A stretch of 64,000 nt of DNA from Terriglobia bacterium (GTDB lineage: Bacteria > Acidobacteriota > Terriglobia > Terriglobales > Acidobacteriaceae), in NCBI GenBank assembly GCA_020072645.1, contig JAIQGK010000007.1, forward strand, positions 62,001 through 126,000, in the 5' to 3' direction. Position numbers and translations under genes: made by a program. The notes under the pieces are model-generated. The model searched no databases. It was not told where the DNA came from and saw nothing but the letters and a program-made list of their open reading frames with translations. Shown here piece by piece: positions 62,096 to 64,000 of the stretch (position 1 is its first letter; every line of letters begins with the position of its first letter).

Positions 62096-64000
62096 TTGCC
62101 CACCTCTGCCGGACCGTGATGCAGGCGTTTTCCGGTTACAAGCTTGAGAGCTTCAAACCACAGCACGCCCAGGCAGCCCGCAAACACGGCTATGAAGATG
62201 TCACTGGGATGCACCGGAGAAAAATGAAACAGGCTCGTGAGCGGGGGAACATATAGAACGAGCAATAGAGCGACGCACGTCCCAATAGCGATCGCCCAGA
62301 GAGACGTGTTCATACCTCGTACACTGTTCCATATGGTTCGGGTCCAGGATCGATTCGTGAAAATCAGCGCTAAATTGCCCACCACAAGGGTAGAGAAGCC
62401 CAGGGCGCGCGAATCAGTCTCAGAGTGTCCATGATGTAGAAAGACGCCATACACCGCTAGAGTGGTAATGAAGACGCCAAATCCCTGCAGCAGGCTCAAC
62501 AGGACTCTCTTGCGTTCAAACAGCCGCTCGTCCCGTGCTCGGGGCGGTCGGGCCATTACGTTTGGCTCTTCTGGTTCGGCCTCAAACGCAATTGAACAAG
62601 CCGGATCGATGATTAGCTCAAGAAAGACGACATTGATGGGAATCAAAAGCAGCGGCCATCCCAGCAGCAACGGAACCAGTGTTACTCCGGCAATGGGCAC
62701 GTGAACCGCAAGCACGAATGCGGTGGCTTTCTTCAAGTTATCGTAAATGCGGCGGCCAGACCGGATCGCGTTTACTATCGAGCTGAAATCGTCGTCCAGC
62801 AGCACCAGCGCTGCGGACTCGCGCGCCACGTCAGTACCACGATTACCCATCGCAATGCCGATATCCGCTGCCTTCAGCGCGGGAGCATCGTTCACTCCAT
62901 CGCCGGTCATGGCTACCACTTCACCCAATGATTTCAATGCGTTTACCAGACGCAGCTTTTGCTCCGGCACCACGCGAGCAAAGACGTTTACGTCACGCAC
63001 ACGCTGTTTTAGTTGTGCATCGTCCATTTTTTCCAGTTCCGCGCCTGTGTTCGTCCGATCAGGGTTATGTAACCCTATTTGCGCAGCGATGCTCTGCGCC
63101 GTTACTGGATAGTCCCCGGTAATCATGATCACGCGAATACCGGCGCGATAGCACTCCTGGAGCGCTGCGGGAACAGAAGGGCGTACGGGGTCGGCAAGCC
63201 CGACAAGTCCTATCAGTTGAAATGGGATCATTTCCTGCTCCGCGGGCAGATCGCCTTCGACGGTCGCTTTCGCCACTCCCAGCACGCGCAATCCCTGGCT
63301 TGCCATTTCCGCTGTGGCAACTTTCAGTCTCGCTCCTTCTTCGGCAGATAATTGGCAAAGTTGGGCAACCGCTTCTGGAGCGCCCTTTGCGGCGATATAG
63401 CGAGTCGTTGTCCCTGGCACATTCCACGCCCGAGACATCACGAGCAGCGCGGGAGACAAAGGATACTCCCGGGCTAAACTCCAGTCCGCATGCAGGTGCT
63501 CCGTCGATTGCAGAAAGTCCTGCCCCAGAGTAAGAAATGCCTTTTCCATTGGGTCAAACGGATCTCTGCTGCTTGCCAATATGCTGTATTCGACTGTTTC
63601 GTGGAACCCTTCCGGGATCACACTGCGGTCGTCACGGACGTTCCATAACTGACCGCCACTGAAAAGCACTTGTACTGACATCCGGTTCATCGTCAAAGTG
63701 CCCGTCTTGTCCACGCACAGCACGGTCGCAGCTCCCAGCGTTTCAATCGCGGGCATGCGGCGCGTCAGCACTCTTTGTCGTGACATCCGCCAGGCGCCCA
63801 TGGCAAGGAAAATGGTCAGCACCACGGGGAATTCTTCCGGGACCATGGAGATCGCCAGTGTCAGGCCCGCCAGCACTCCTTGCAGCCAGTTGCCGTGCGT
63901 ATAGCTGAAGACCAGGACAACGATGCCGCAGAGCAGGACTCCGATTACGGCAAAGATTTTGACGAGATTGTTCGTCTCCTTCTGGATCTGCGTGCTATCC
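62092..64000 (-). CDS. P-type cation-transporting ATPase (N-terminus outside window)
   Basis: The visible 636 residues begin in the cytoplasmic part before M3 (STQIQKETNNLVKIFAVIG) and run to the stop. M4 carries the ion site VPEEFPVV, then the phosphorylation site DKTGTLTMN, the nucleotide domain, MITGDYPVTA and GDGVNDAPALKAADIGIAMG. Six C-terminal helices (M5-M10) include FLELIIDPACSIAFEAEPEEP. This is the P2-like group related to Ca2+ and other divalent-metal pumps. PEEFP in place of the common PEGLP leaves the ion uncertain. An in-frame start at 63876 inside M4 is not the true start. Coupled to the AI-2E gene by a 4-base overlap. Confidence 0.92.
   Translation of the reverse strand, partial: DSTQIQKETNNLVKIFAVIGVLLCGIVVLVFSYTHGNWLQGVLAGLTLAISMVPEEFPVVLTIFLAMGAWRMSRQRVLTRRMPAIETLGAATVLCVDKTGTLTMNRMSVQVLFSGGQLWNVRDDRSVIPEGFHETVEYSILASSRDPFDPMEKAFLTLGQDFLQSTEHLHADWSLAREYPLSPALLVMSRAWNVPGTTTRYIAAKGAPEAVAQLCQLSAEEGARLKVATAEMASQGLRVLGVAKATVEGDLPAEQEMIPFQLIGLVGLADPVRPSVPAALQECYRAGIRVIMITGDYPVTAQSIAAQIGLHNPDRTNTGAELEKMDDAQLKQRVRDVNVFARVVPEQKLRLVNALKSLGEVVAMTGDGVNDAPALKAADIGIAMGNRGTDVARESAALVLLDDDFSSIVNAIRSGRRIYDNLKKATAFVLAVHVPIAGVTLVPLLLGWPLLLIPINVVFLELIIDPACSIAFEAEPEEPNVMARPPRARDERLFERKRVLLSLLQGFGVFITTLAVYGVFLHHGHSETDSRALGFSTLVVGNLALIFTNRSWTRTIWNSVRGMNTSLWAIAIGTCVALLLVLYVPPLTSLFHFSPVHPSDIFIAVFAGCLGVLWFEALKLVTGKRLHHGPAEVGK

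Overview
The window looks like a chromosomal segment of an Acidobacteriota bacterium, probably class Terriglobia. This rests on family content. There is an acidobacterial duplicated orphan permease (ADOP) at 30380-32917 and an acidobacterial VWFA-related secreted protein at 50327-51367. Secreted FN3/DUF11 proteins are abundant, and c-di-GMP, PilZ and sigma-54 genes occur together. The DNA is moderately GC-rich with no sign of phage, IS transposase, CRISPR or rRNA. One tRNA-Gln is present.

Layout. 1-1.5 kb: a minus-strand pair coupled by an ATGA overlap, a SIR2-like/TIR protein followed by the first codons of an nSTAND-type NTPase that runs off the window; this is a probable conflict or defence module. 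2.9-3.6 kb: a Crp/Fnr regulator. 3.7-28.4 kb: an accessory block of four large exported paralogs (3719-7480, 10826-13516, 17740-20234, 24958-27858) plus two decayed remnants. The paralogs share a propeller-like 'RHLW...CRIDPD' module, FN3 pairs and DUF11-type domains. Between them lie a lipoprotein serine protease, an orphan OmpR response regulator, an STN-domain protein and a duplicated parvulin. The gaps hold repeated hairpins and a duplicated leader that no protein explains. 28-30 kb: gene-poor, with structured DNA and the tRNA. 30.4-33.9 kb: ADOP permease and enoyl-CoA hydratase.

33.9-45.2 kb is the most coherent signalling region. A sigma-54 activator with a C-terminal PilZ domain is divergent from a membrane HD-GYP/GAF/GGDEF protein. 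The latter heads a tight operon with a peptide-type ABC importer (two permeases, binding protein, one ATPase). Next come a 42-aa membrane peptide ending VWGS, a subtilase with a WG-repeat tail, and a stand-alone copy of the same membrane sensor module found in the HD-GYP protein. My inference is a circuit joining extracellular proteolysis, peptide uptake and c-di-GMP.

45.3-64 kb is mostly housekeeping and transport: a CPXCG zinc-ribbon protein, a zinc-ribbon membrane protein beside a zinc-ribbon M50 site-2 protease, a CPA1 Na+/H+ antiporter, an MFS transporter, a VWFA protein, an exported protein of unknown role, an ABM-fold protein, an OmpA/PKD outer-membrane protein, a small basic protein, DUF4126, a DUF47-Pit phosphate pair, a DUF1624 membrane protein, and a P-type ATPase (cut by the window edge) overlapping an AI-2E family transporter.

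All family names are from reading the protein sequences; no database search was possible.
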